Source: Candidimonas humi (lineage in GTDB: Bacteria > Pseudomonadota > Gammaproteobacteria > Burkholderiales > Burkholderiaceae_B). Taken from it: DNA of 64,000 nucleotides. The stretch lies in the NCBI RefSeq assembly GCF_019166065.1, contig NZ_JAHTBN010000002.1, forward strand, positions 62,001 to 126,000, given 5' to 3'. A program made the translations under genes and the position numbers. Below are positions 16,419-24,752 of the stretch, piece after piece (position 1 is the stretch's first letter; every line of letters begins with the position of its first letter). Under the pieces are notes generated by a model. That model saw nothing but the letters and a program-made list of their open reading frames with translations, had not been told where the DNA came from and searched no databases.

Positions 16419-18158
16419 ATGGCACTACTCGACATAGAAAAACTGCGCATCGAATTCGCCAGCCGGCATGGCGCGCTCACGGCCATCGACAACGTCACGC
16501 TGTCGCTGGAAAAAGGCGAAATACTCGGCGTGGTGGGCGAATCGGGCGCCGGCAAGTCCACCATAGGCAATGCCGTGATGGGGCTGCTGGAACCTCCCGG
16601 CAAGATGACCGCGGGCGAGGTCAACCTGCAGGGCCGGCGCATCGACCGGCTGCCGCTGCACGAACTGCGCGAGGTGCGCGGCCGCCGCATCAGCATGATC
16701 TTCCAGGACCCGCTGACCTCGCTGGACCCGCTGCAGACCATCGAGAGCCAGCTGGTGGAAACCATGCTGGTGCACCTGGACCTGACGCGCCAGCAGGCGC
16801 GCGAGCGCGCCGTCGAGCTGCTCGAAAGCGTAGGCATACCCGAGCCGCGGCTGCGCCTGCAGCAGTATCCGCACCAGTTCTCGGGGGGCATGCGCCAGCG
16901 CGTGGTGATCGCCCTGGCGCTGTGCTGCGAACCCGAAGTCGTCATCGCCGACGAGCCGACCACCGCGCTGGACGTGTCGATACAGGCGCAGATCCTGGAC
17001 CTGCTGCGCAAGCTCTGCAAGGAAAAACAGGTCGGCATGATCATCATCACCCACGACATGGGAGTGATCGCCGAAATCACCGACCGGGTCGCCGTGCTGT
17101 ACCGCGGCAAGCTGGTCGAGGAAGGCTCCACCGGAAAGATCCTGGGCAACCCCGACCACCCCTACACCAAGAGCCTGATCTCGGCCGTGCCGCGCCCCGA
17201 CGTCAAGCTGCGGCGCTTCCCGATGGTGACCTACATCGAAGACGTGCAGGTCGACAGCCGCAAAGACCTGGACATCCGCACCCATTGGCTGGGCCAGGCG
17301 CGCGACTACGGCCGGCATGACGACACGCCGCTGCTGCGGGTGGAAAACCTCGGCATGCGCTTCGTGCTCAAGGACGCTTTCCTGAAGAAGAATCGCCGCA
17401 TGCTGGACGCCGTCAAGAACGCCAGCTTCAACATACGCGAGGGCGAGGTCTTCGGCCTGGTAGGCGAATCGGGCTCGGGCAAGTCCACCATCGCGCGCCT
17501 GATCGCGGGCCTGTACAAGGCCAGCAGCGGTTCGGTGATCTTCGACAACGTCAACGTGACGGCGCTGCGCAGCGAAGCCGCGCTCAACACCTTCCGGCGG
17601 CAGATCCAGATGGTGTTCCAGGACCCGTTTTCGTCGCTCAATCCGCGCATGCGCATCCTGGACATCGTGGCCGAGCCCATACGCTTCCACAAGCTAGCCG
17701 CCACCGAGGCCCAGACCCGCGCCATCGTTGCCGACCTGCTCGACTACGTGGGGCTGGGCCAGCGCGCGCTGCGCCGCTATCCGCACGAATTCTCCGGCGG
17801 CCAGCGCCAGCGCATCTGCATCGCGCGGGCGCTGGCCACCCGGCCGCGCTTCCTGATCTGCGACGAACCGACCTCGGCGCTGGACGTCTCGATCCAGGCG
17901 CAGATCCTCAACCTGCTCAAGGACCTGCAGGAAAAGCTGCACTTGACAATTCTTTTCATCAGCCACGACCTGCCCGTCATACGCCAGATGTGCGACCGGG
18001 TGGGCGTGATGCGCTACGGCGAACTGCTGGAAGTGGCGGACACCGAGACGCTCTTTTCCCATCCCCAGCACGAATACAGCAAGCATCTGCTGTCCTTGAT
18101 GCCTACATTGCACTTCATGTCGCGCGAAGGCCTGGAACTGGAGCAGCCGGCGGCGTGA
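16419..18158 (+). CDS. fused double ABC ATPase, DppD-DppF-like
   Basis: The 579-residue protein contains two complete ATPase domains. The first has Walker A GESGAGKST at 40-48, signature FSGGMRQR and Walker B VVIADEP. The second has Walker A GESGSGKST beginning near residue 349, signature FSGGQRQR and Walker B LICDEP. Each half ends with the peptide-transporter extension (HPYTKSL, HEYSKHL). It powers the peptide-type transporter encoded upstream. In Escherichia coli the two ATPases (DppD, DppF) are separate; the fused form is known in other proteobacteria (YejF/GsiA type). Confidence 0.92.
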   Translation: MALLDIEKLRIEFASRHGALTAIDNVTLSLEKGEILGVVGESGAGKSTIGNAVMGLLEPPGKMTAGEVNLQGRRIDRLPLHELREVRGRRISMIFQDPLTSLDPLQTIESQLVETMLVHLDLTRQQARERAVELLESVGIPEPRLRLQQYPHQFSGGMRQRVVIALALCCEPEVVIADEPTTALDVSIQAQILDLLRKLCKEKQVGMIIITHDMGVIAEITDRVAVLYRGKLVEEGSTGKILGNPDHPYTKSLISAVPRPDVKLRRFPMVTYIEDVQVDSRKDLDIRTHWLGQARDYGRHDDTPLLRVENLGMRFVLKDAFLKKNRRMLDAVKNASFNIREGEVFGLVGESGSGKSTIARLIAGLYKASSGSVIFDNVNVTALRSEAALNTFRRQIQMVFQDPFSSLNPRMRILDIVAEPIRFHKLAATEAQTRAIVADLLDYVGLGQRALRRYPHEFSGGQRQRICIARALATRPRFLICDEPTSALDVSIQAQILNLLKDLQEKLHLTILFISHDLPVIRQMCDRVGVMRYGELLEVADTETLFSHPQHEYSKHLLSLMPTLHFMSREGLELEQPAA

Positions 18159-18347
18159 GCGCCGGCGTATCGTCGGCGCCACACCTGTGGCCGAAATCCG
18201 TCGCAAATACGCCAAGCCCTAACTTTTTGAAACGAAAATTGCCGCCCTGCTCTGGACGATAGCGCATTGCGCACCCTATGATGGACGCGCATACTCGACT
18301 CGTGCTGCTTTATCGGTTTTTCTCGTCAACTATCAGAAAGGATCGCC

Positions 18348-18596
18348 ATGGGTATCATCAGCATGATCATCGTCGGCTTCATCGTCGGCCTAATCGCCAG
18401 GGCCATCATGCCGGGGGATCAAAAACTCGGCATCATCATGACCGTCATCCTGGGTATAGTCGGCTCGCTGGTCGCCGGGTATCTCGGCCACGCGCTAGGC
18501 TGGTATGCGCCCGGACAGGGCGCCGGCTGGATAGGCTCCATCGTGGGCGCCATCATCGTGCTGTTCATATACGGGCTCGTCGTCAAGAAGTCCTGA
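18348..18596 (+). CDS. GlsB/YeaQ/YmgE family small membrane protein
   Basis: The 82-residue protein is almost wholly hydrophobic with three predicted membrane helices (about 2-20, 28-48 and 58-78) and glycine motifs (LGIVGSLVAGYLG, GSIVGAIIVL). These match the transglycosylase-associated/YeaQ family, whose members are often stress-induced but have unclear function. AAAGGA lies upstream of the ATG. It is monocistronic, with a good terminator 29 bases after the stop. Confidence 0.88.
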   Translation: MGIISMIIVGFIVGLIARAIMPGDQKLGIIMTVILGIVGSLVAGYLGHALGWYAPGQGAGWIGSIVGAIIVLFIYGLVVKKS

Positions 18597-18624
18597 TCGC
18601 CGCGGGCGCCTCTCGCACGATCTC

Positions 18625-18649
18625 AAGGCACCCGGCGGGGTGCCTTTTT
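18625..18649 (+). terminator. Rho-independent terminator after the GlsB-like gene
   Basis: The arms aaggcaccc (18625-18633) and gggtgcctt (18638-18646) enclose a ggcg loop, and a run of five T begins inside the right arm. This is a textbook terminator on the plus strand. Confidence 0.88.
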
Positions 18650-18835
18650 CATGGATCGCAGCGGGCGGCAAGCCCCGGCAGGCGCTTCGGCGCGGGTGCA
18701 ACGGGCAGCCGCATCATGGCGCCCATGCCGCGCTCGCCGGGGGTGGCGCGCCGCACCCGGGCCGCAGCGGGCCTTCATTTCGCCCGGCCCACTACAATGT
18801 CCCCACGCCGCCGTCACTTTTATAGCGGAGCAATC

Positions 18836-19210
18836 ATGAACCGTCGACATACCCGCGAGCCGCAGGCTCCACAAGGCTTCTGGCGCAAGCTGCAGCAGCA
18901 CGCCAAGGGAGCGGGCCGGACCGTGCTCGAAAAAGCGCTGTACCTGTATTACGCCGCGCAAAGCCCGAACACCCCGAAATGGGCCAGGCGCATCATCTAC
19001 GGCGCATTGGCCTACTTCGTGCTGCCGCTGGATGCCATACCCGATTTGATACCCGGCATAGGCTATACCGACGACCTGGGCGTGATGGCCGCGGCGCTGG
19101 CGACCGTGGCCCTGTACATCACCCCGGAAGTCAAGGCCTTGGCGCATGGCAAGCTGGCGCAATGGTTCGACGACGCGCCGCGCCACGGCGCCACCCACAC
19201 CACCCCCTGA
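18836..19210 (+). CDS. DUF1232 (YkvA-type) membrane protein
   Basis: The 124-residue protein carries the DUF1232 core. The KWARRIIYGALAYFVLPLDA segment, the PDLIPGIGYTDD motif (about residues 72-83) and a final helix VMAAALATVALYI are visible. The family is membrane-associated and of unknown function. Its stop codon overlaps the start of the next gene by one base (TGATG at 19208), so it is probably translated together with the DUF2868 and DUF3482 genes. Confidence 0.85.
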   Translation: MNRRHTREPQAPQGFWRKLQQHAKGAGRTVLEKALYLYYAAQSPNTPKWARRIIYGALAYFVLPLDAIPDLIPGIGYTDDLGVMAAALATVALYITPEVKALAHGKLAQWFDDAPRHGATHTTP

Positions 19211-20745
19211 TGTCCGGCCCCGACGGCCTGCCCGCCTACTGGATGGCCGAAACCGTGCGCCTGCGCGAGGCGCACTGGGGGCCGCTGGAAGACGCCTCCG
19301 AATCGCGCCAAGCCCGCGCCCAAGGCCGGGAACTGCCCGACAAGATCCTGCTGCGCGCCCGCTATCTGGGGCGGCGCGAAAAACTCGACGAGCTGCTGGC
19401 CCACTGGACGCGCGGCGCGCGGCTGACCCTCCTGGCCCTGGCGATAGCCGGGCTGTTCGCCGGCGCCGGCGCGGCGCTGGGCGCCCTGGGCGACGGCAGC
19501 CGGCCGGTCAATCTGCTGCTCGCGCTGTTCGCCATGCTGGGGCTGCACACGCTCACCTTCCTCGCCTGGCTGCTGAGCTTCGGCCTGCACGCCCGGGTCG
19601 CGGGCCTGGGCCGCTTGTGGCTATGGCTGACCCGCAAGCTGGCACGCAGCCCGGATGCCGCGCTGGCGCCGCGCGCGCTGGTCGAAGTGCTGGCTCGCAA
19701 CGGCGCGCTGCGCTGGGTCCTGGGCGGCGTCAGCCATGGGCTGTGGACCTGCGCCTTCGCCAGCCTGATGGTGGTCCTGGTGGCGGTGCTGTCCACACGC
19801 CGCTATACCTTCGACTGGGAAACCACGCTGCTGTCGCCCGACACCTTCGTGCACGTCACGGCCATACTGGGCTGGCTGCCCGGATGGCTGGGTTTCTCCA
19901 TGCCGGCGACCGATATGGTGCGGGCCAGCGACGGCCTGCAGGTCCTGCCCGCCTCGGTACAAATGCTCTGGTCGAGCTGGCTGATCGGCTGCGTACTGGC
20001 GTACGGCCTGCTGCCGCGCCTGCTGGCCCTGCTGCTGTGCCTGTACATGGGCCGCAAGCGCCTGGCTTGCACCGCACTGGACACGAGCCTGCCGGGCTAT
20101 GCCGAGCTGCGCGAGCGGCTGCAGCCCTCCAGCGAACAGACCGGCATCGACGCTCCGGACGCGGGCGCAAGCGCGCCGCAAATCCCGCCCGGCCTTGCTG
20201 CCGCGTTGCGGGGCGGCCCGCTCGCTGTCGGCATCGAACTGCCGGACGACGAGCCCTGGCCGGCGCAAGCCTTGCCCGAGGGGGTGGCCGACGGCGGCAA
20301 TCTCGATACCCGCGCGCAGCGCAATGCGCTGCTCGAAACCCTGCGGGCCCATCCGCCGTCAAGGCTGCTGGCCGTCTGCGACGCGCGCCAGACCCCCGAC
20401 CGCGGCGTCCTGGCCCTGCTGGCCGAACTGGCCGCGGCAGCCGGAGAGTTGCGGGTGCTGCTGCAGGGCGCCGCTCGCAACGAGGACGGAAGCCGGGTCG
20501 CGGCATGGCGCGAGCGCCTTGCTGCCGCGGGCCGCTCCGCAGACGATCTGTACGAAGATCAGGCGGCCGCGCTCGCGTGGCTGCGCGACGGCGCACAGGG
20601 CCGGACGGGCGGCTCCGCAGCCCAGGGGCTCGAACCCGAAGCCCCCGGGCCCGGACGCCCGGCGCCCGCACTCGCCGAGCGGACAAACCCCGAACATACG
20701 GGCCCGCAAGCCCGCCCGCCGGAGGATCGCGATGGCCGAGACTGA
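19210..20745 (+). CDS. DUF2868 multi-pass membrane protein
   Basis: The 511-residue protein has four clear hydrophobic segments, roughly at residues 73-95, 103-130, 178-197 and 257-282, followed by a long soluble C-terminal part (about 290-511). This matches the DUF2868 family, which has no known activity. The C-terminal end is rich in Pro, Gly and Arg. The gene overlaps the DUF1232 stop by one base and the GTPase start by 14 bases. This tight coupling is the best clue to its role: it is probably the membrane partner of the GTPase. Confidence 0.8.
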   Translation: MSGPDGLPAYWMAETVRLREAHWGPLEDASESRQARAQGRELPDKILLRARYLGRREKLDELLAHWTRGARLTLLALAIAGLFAGAGAALGALGDGSRPVNLLLALFAMLGLHTLTFLAWLLSFGLHARVAGLGRLWLWLTRKLARSPDAALAPRALVEVLARNGALRWVLGGVSHGLWTCAFASLMVVLVAVLSTRRYTFDWETTLLSPDTFVHVTAILGWLPGWLGFSMPATDMVRASDGLQVLPASVQMLWSSWLIGCVLAYGLLPRLLALLLCLYMGRKRLACTALDTSLPGYAELRERLQPSSEQTGIDAPDAGASAPQIPPGLAAALRGGPLAVGIELPDDEPWPAQALPEGVADGGNLDTRAQRNALLETLRAHPPSRLLAVCDARQTPDRGVLALLAELAAAAGELRVLLQGAARNEDGSRVAAWRERLAAAGRSADDLYEDQAAALAWLRDGAQGRTGGSAAQGLEPEAPGPGRPAPALAERTNPEHTGPQARPPEDRDGRD

Positions 20746-22171
20746 GCGCGCCCGCCTGCGGCTGGCGGTCGTGGGCCACACCAACACCGGCAAGACATCG
20801 CTGCTGCGCACCTTGACGCGCGACCCCGACTTCGGCGAGGTGCGCGACAGCCCCGGAACCACGCGTCATGTGCAGGGAGCGCGGCTGCTGGTCGAGGGCC
20901 AGCCCGCGGTGGAGCTGTTCGATACGCCCGGCATGGAAGACGGCATGGCCTTGCTGGACTATCTGGACCAGTTGGCGCAGCACGCCGGTACGCGCCTGGA
21001 CGGCCCCGAACGCATCCGCCGCTTCCTGGACACCCCCGAAAGCCGGCGGCGTTTCGAGCAGGAAGCACGCGTGCTCAAGCAATTGCTCGACTGCGACGCC
21101 GGCCTGTACGTGGTGGATGCGCGCGACCCGGTCCTGGCCAAGCACAGGGACGAACTGGCGATACTGGCCGCTTGCGGCAAGCCTCTGCTGCCTGTGCTGA
21201 ACTTCATGCGCAGCCCGCAGCAGCGCGGCGCCGCATGGCGCGAGGCCCTGGCCCGGCTCGGCCTGCATGCCAGCGTCGAGTTCGATTCCGTCGCGCCGGC
21301 CCTGGACGGCGAAGCTCAGCTCTACGACAAGCTGGCCTTGCTACTGGACGGCTACGCAGGCCTGTTGCGCACGCTCAAGGAAGACATCGCCGTCCAGCGC
21401 GAGCGGCGCCGCCAAGACGCGTTGGCGCTGATCGCCGAACTGCTCGTGGACGCGGCCGCCTGGCACCTGGCCGCCGCGGCGGACGAGGAATCCGTGGAAA
21501 AGGCCACCGCCGCCTTGCGCGACAAGCTGCGGCGCCGCGAGAACCGCTGCGTCAAGGCGCTGCTCAAGCTGTACCGCTTCCGCGCGGCCGACTTCCCGCA
21601 GCACGCGCTGCCCCTGGAAGGCGAACGCTGGGGCATGGACCTGTTCCATCCGCAGGCCCTCAAGTCCATGGGCGTGCACGTGGGCAAGGGCGTAGCGGCC
21701 GGCGCCATGGCGGGCGCGACCATCGACGCGTTCACGGCCGGCATGAGCCTGGGGGCGGCGGCGCTGGCGGGCGCCGCCATCGGCGGCCTGTGGCAAGGCG
21801 CCGACCGGCTCGGCAAGCGGCTGCTGGGACGCGTGCGCGGTTACCGCGAACTGGGCGCGGACGATGCCGTGCTGCGCCTGCTCGGCCTGCGCCAACTGGA
21901 CCTGCTGGCGGCCCTGGAACGGCGCGGCCACGCCGCACAGGACGGCATCGAGCTGCCGCGCGATGCCGGCTCCATGTGGGCCGCTGCACAAGCCGATGCC
22001 GCGGACGGCGGGGCCGCCGCCGCATTGCGCAAGGGAAGATTGCCGGAAGAGCTCGTGCTGGCCCGCAGCCAGCCGCAATGGTCGTCGCTGTCGGACGACT
22101 ACGAAAACACGCCGGAGCGCCGGCGGGCGATAGGCACGCTGGCCAGGCGCCTGGGCGGCGACCCGCCCTGA
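20732..22171 (+). CDS. Era/EngA-like GTPase with DUF3482 domain
   Basis: The 479-residue protein starts with a GTPase domain: P-loop GHTNTGKT at 15-22, switch-I threonines around 43-44 (PGTTRHV) and DTPG at 64-67. The expected NKxD guanine-specificity motif is replaced by NFMR (about residues 156-159). A hydrophobic glycine-alanine stretch near 310-350 (GKGVAAGAMAGATIDAFTAG and following) could insert in or press on a membrane. The C-terminal half matches DUF3482. GGAGGATCGCG upstream supports the ATG at 20732, inside the previous gene. Function is unknown; it probably works with the DUF2868 protein. Confidence 0.82.
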   Translation: MAETERARLRLAVVGHTNTGKTSLLRTLTRDPDFGEVRDSPGTTRHVQGARLLVEGQPAVELFDTPGMEDGMALLDYLDQLAQHAGTRLDGPERIRRFLDTPESRRRFEQEARVLKQLLDCDAGLYVVDARDPVLAKHRDELAILAACGKPLLPVLNFMRSPQQRGAAWREALARLGLHASVEFDSVAPALDGEAQLYDKLALLLDGYAGLLRTLKEDIAVQRERRRQDALALIAELLVDAAAWHLAAAADEESVEKATAALRDKLRRRENRCVKALLKLYRFRAADFPQHALPLEGERWGMDLFHPQALKSMGVHVGKGVAAGAMAGATIDAFTAGMSLGAAALAGAAIGGLWQGADRLGKRLLGRVRGYRELGADDAVLRLLGLRQLDLLAALERRGHAAQDGIELPRDAGSMWAAAQADAADGGAAAALRKGRLPEELVLARSQPQWSSLSDDYENTPERRRAIGTLARRLGGDPP

Positions 22172-22244
22172 TTTTTATCGTGTATCCGCGTATGCGATCC
22201 GTACGCGGCGAAGCTCTACCGGGGCGCCAAGCCTGGGCTCCCGG

Positions 22245-22784
22245 CTACAACAGCACCGGCTCGTCCGGCAGCGCATTGGGGCGCGCCGCGCCGGGCGGCA
22301 CCGCCGGGCAGTGCGCCTGCAGCAGCGTTTCGATGGCGTCGACCGCCTCCAGCAGCGCCTGCCCGTAACGCCGGGCGGCCAGGCCGGCCTGCAGCCGAGT
22401 GCAGACATCTTTCCATGCGGCGTCCGGCACGCCGACCCCGCGATCGGCGATGATCTCTACATGGTGCCGGTCCAGGGCCAGGTACAACAACACCCCGGTA
22501 TCGCCAGGCGTGTCCCAGACCCTGAGCCGGCCGAAGACCTCGAGCGCCCGCAGGGAATTGTCGTGTTCATGCGGCGGCACCACTGCCTCGACCGCCACCA
22601 TCAGCTCGCCCGAATGGCCGAGCTCGGCCTGGCGGATGCGCTCGGCGATCTCGCCCAGCAGCCGCGCGCTGAAGTGCTTGCGGCGCAGCCAATGTCCGTG
22701 GACGAACCCCCAGCCCGTGAATTCCCGCCATGCGGCGCCGCTCTTGCGCACCTTGATTTCCTCTCCCGTCTTGGCATCGGCCAT
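22245..22784 (-). CDS. TPM-domain protein without signal peptide
   Basis: The 179-residue soluble protein resembles the TPM (YgcG/TLP18.3) domain. SARLLGEIAERIRQAELGHS is followed by GELMVAVE, and later come VWDTPGDTGVLLYLAL and HHVEIIADRGVG. It lacks the signal peptide and glycine-rich tail of its neighbour and lies 57 bases beyond that gene's stop, on the same strand. TPM proteins are linked to membrane or photosystem maintenance and phosphatase activity in other organisms; no function can be given here. Confidence 0.75.
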   Translation of the reverse strand: MADAKTGEEIKVRKSGAAWREFTGWGFVHGHWLRRKHFSARLLGEIAERIRQAELGHSGELMVAVEAVVPPHEHDNSLRALEVFGRLRVWDTPGDTGVLLYLALDRHHVEIIADRGVGVPDAAWKDVCTRLQAGLAARRYGQALLEAVDAIETLLQAHCPAVPPGAARPNALPDEPVLL

Positions 22785-22841
22785 GTAGTCGGTGTCCTGT
22801 TCGATTTATCGTCGCGGCTCGCGCCCCTGGCCTGCGCGGCG

Positions 22842-23789
22842 CTACCAACTGCCCGAGGCGCCTCCGCCTCCGCTGCCGCCCCCGCCGCCGCCGAAACCGC
22901 CGCCCCCTGCGCCACCGCCGAAGCCTCCGCCAAACCCGCCGCCCAAGCCGCCTATCACGCCGCCCGTGCGGGAGATGCGGGCCGAGCCGCCGCGCCCGCC
23001 GGCCCTGGCGGCGCGGGCGAACCGGCTCAGGATGAAGGCCACGAAGGCACCTATCAGCGCGATGCCTATGCTATGGAACATCAGGTAGACGAACAGCGCC
23101 GCGGCCAGCGCCGCGAAGGCCGAGGGCAGCAGCATGACGATGAAGGCCAGCGGCACCAGCATGTGCACGGGCGGGGCGTCTCCGCTGCCCGAAGCCCCGG
23201 TATGCGCCGGCGGCGGCAGGGATTCGCCGTCGACCAGCTTGACCAGGCTGTCCACCCCGGCCTTCACGCCGCCGGCGAAATCGCCCTGCTTGAAGCGCGG
23301 CGTGACTTGTTCACGGATGATGCGCCCGGCCGAGATGTCGGGCACTGCACCCTCCAGCCCATAGCCGACCTCGATGCGCAGCTTGTGGTCGTCCTTGGCG
23401 ATCACGAACAGGATGCCGTCGTCGACATTCTTGCGCCCGAGCTTCCATTGGTCGAAGACGCGGGTGGCGTATTGCTCGATCGTCTCGTTGCCGATGGACG
23501 GCACCATCAGCACGGCGATCTGCGCGCCCTTGCGCTGTTCCAGCGCGGCCAGTTGCTGCGTGAGCTGCGACTGGGTGGCCGCATCCAGGGTATGCGTCAG
23601 GTCGGTGACGCGCTGCGTCAGCACCGGCACGGCCTGCTGCGCGCCGCAGGCCGCCGCGTACAGCGCGCACAGGCACAGCAGCAAGGGCGCGAACCATGCC
23701 GCAAATCCCGAACCGGCATGCCCCGAACGGGCACGTTCCGAACCAGCATGGTTCGAGCGGGCCGACACCGCGGCGTCAAATCGCCTCAT
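22842..23789 (-). CDS. TPM-domain (YgcG-type) exported membrane protein
   Basis: The 315-residue protein has a signal sequence (hydrophobic region about residues 30-50) and a TPM domain (about 55-175; VTDLTHTLDAATQSQLTQQL, GYGLEGAVPD). Two membrane helices follow (about 220-260), then a glycine-serine tail ending GGGASGSW. This is the standard YgcG architecture. The N-terminal 28 residues are unusual: they contain repeated HAGS/ARS units encoded by small palindromic DNA, and an internal start may be used. It sits between lemA and the second TPM gene, a grouping common in bacteria. Confidence 0.85.
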   Translation of the reverse strand: MRRFDAAVSARSNHAGSERARSGHAGSGFAAWFAPLLLCLCALYAAACGAQQAVPVLTQRVTDLTHTLDAATQSQLTQQLAALEQRKGAQIAVLMVPSIGNETIEQYATRVFDQWKLGRKNVDDGILFVIAKDDHKLRIEVGYGLEGAVPDISAGRIIREQVTPRFKQGDFAGGVKAGVDSLVKLVDGESLPPPAHTGASGSGDAPPVHMLVPLAFIVMLLPSAFAALAAALFVYLMFHSIGIALIGAFVAFILSRFARAARAGGRGGSARISRTGGVIGGLGGGFGGGFGGGAGGGGFGGGGGGSGGGGASGSW

Positions 23790-23802
23790 GCTATCTCCGC
23801 GC

Positions 23803-24417
23803 TCATTTAGCGGCCGCCGGCTCCGGCAGGCTGAATTTCACTTCGGGGTCGCGCATCAATTGCTCTTGCTGGGCCACGCCATAGTTTTCCATGGTGTGAT
23901 AGCCGAAGATCTTCGCGGTGATCAGCGTCGGGAACTGCCGGATGGCCAGGTTGTATGCCTGCACCGCCTTGACGTAGCGGCCGCGTTCGGTGGCGATGCG
24001 GTTTTCGGTGCCCTCGAGCTGTGTCATCAGGTCGCGGAACAAGCCGTCGCTCTTGAGCTGCGGATAGTTCTCGGACACCGCGATCAGGCGCGACAGCGCC
24101 GAGGTCAGTTGCCCCTGGGCCTGCTCGAACTGCTTCATGCGCTCGGGGTTGTCGAGGTCCTTGGCGCTGATCTGCACGCTGCCGACCTTGGCGCGCGCCT
24201 CGGTTACCTGGGTCAGCACGGCACGCTCGTTGACCATATAGGCATTGACCGAGTTCACCAGCTTGGGCACCAGTTCGGCGCGGCGCTGGTACTGGTTCAG
24301 GGTCTCGGACCACGCGGCCTTGACCTGTTCGTCCAGGCGCTGGATGTCGTTGTAGCCGCAGCCGGAAAGCAGCACAGCCAGGCAGGGCAGGAGCAGGGCC
24401 AGGAGGAATCGTTTCAT
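23803..24417 (-). CDS. lemA: LemA family lipoprotein
   Basis: The 204-residue protein has a lipoprotein signal with lipobox LLSGC (Cys20) and the LemA helical domain: YNDIQRLDEQVKAAWSET, NQYQRRAELVPKLVNSV and AYNLAIRQFPT are family signatures. LemA proteins form a membrane-anchored helical bundle of unclear role and are usually encoded next to TPM/YgcG genes, as here. It is the first gene of a three-gene minus-strand unit and divergent from rhlE. Confidence 0.9.
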   Translation of the reverse strand: MKRFLLALLLPCLAVLLSGCGYNDIQRLDEQVKAAWSETLNQYQRRAELVPKLVNSVNAYMVNERAVLTQVTEARAKVGSVQISAKDLDNPERMKQFEQAQGQLTSALSRLIAVSENYPQLKSDGLFRDLMTQLEGTENRIATERGRYVKAVQAYNLAIRQFPTLITAKIFGYHTMENYGVAQQEQLMRDPEVKFSLPEPAAAK

Positions 24418-24752
24418 GTATGAACCGTCTGACGGAAGTTGGAAGAAACCGCGCGAAACCGCAGGATGCCACAGGCTACACCAGCCGCGGCGATATATGC
24501 GGATTTTCGCGGCAATCGGCGGGCGTCGGCATGCCATTTAACAAAACCTTACCATTGGGAGCCGCCGCCGGGTGGCGCGGCGCACAACGGGTAACTACGC
24601 TACAATGTCGGACTTGCGCGTCATGCCAGTCAACGCGCGTCTCGCAGGCCGTTCTTGGCCCTGCCAGCTGCTGATCCCTCAGCCTCACTTTTTTTCGCCT
24701 GCCTAGATTGGTCTCTCTCGACTCGAGCGATAGGCTGTCGCGGGAGTTTTTC
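24418..24752. other. divergent lemA-rhlE intergenic region
   Basis: The 335 bases hold no supported gene. A -10-like TACAAT occurs at about 24601 on the plus strand. If it is used, rhlE would have an untranslated leader of about 140 bases, which is typical of cold-regulated helicase mRNAs. The promoter for lemA was not identified with confidence. Confidence 0.35.
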
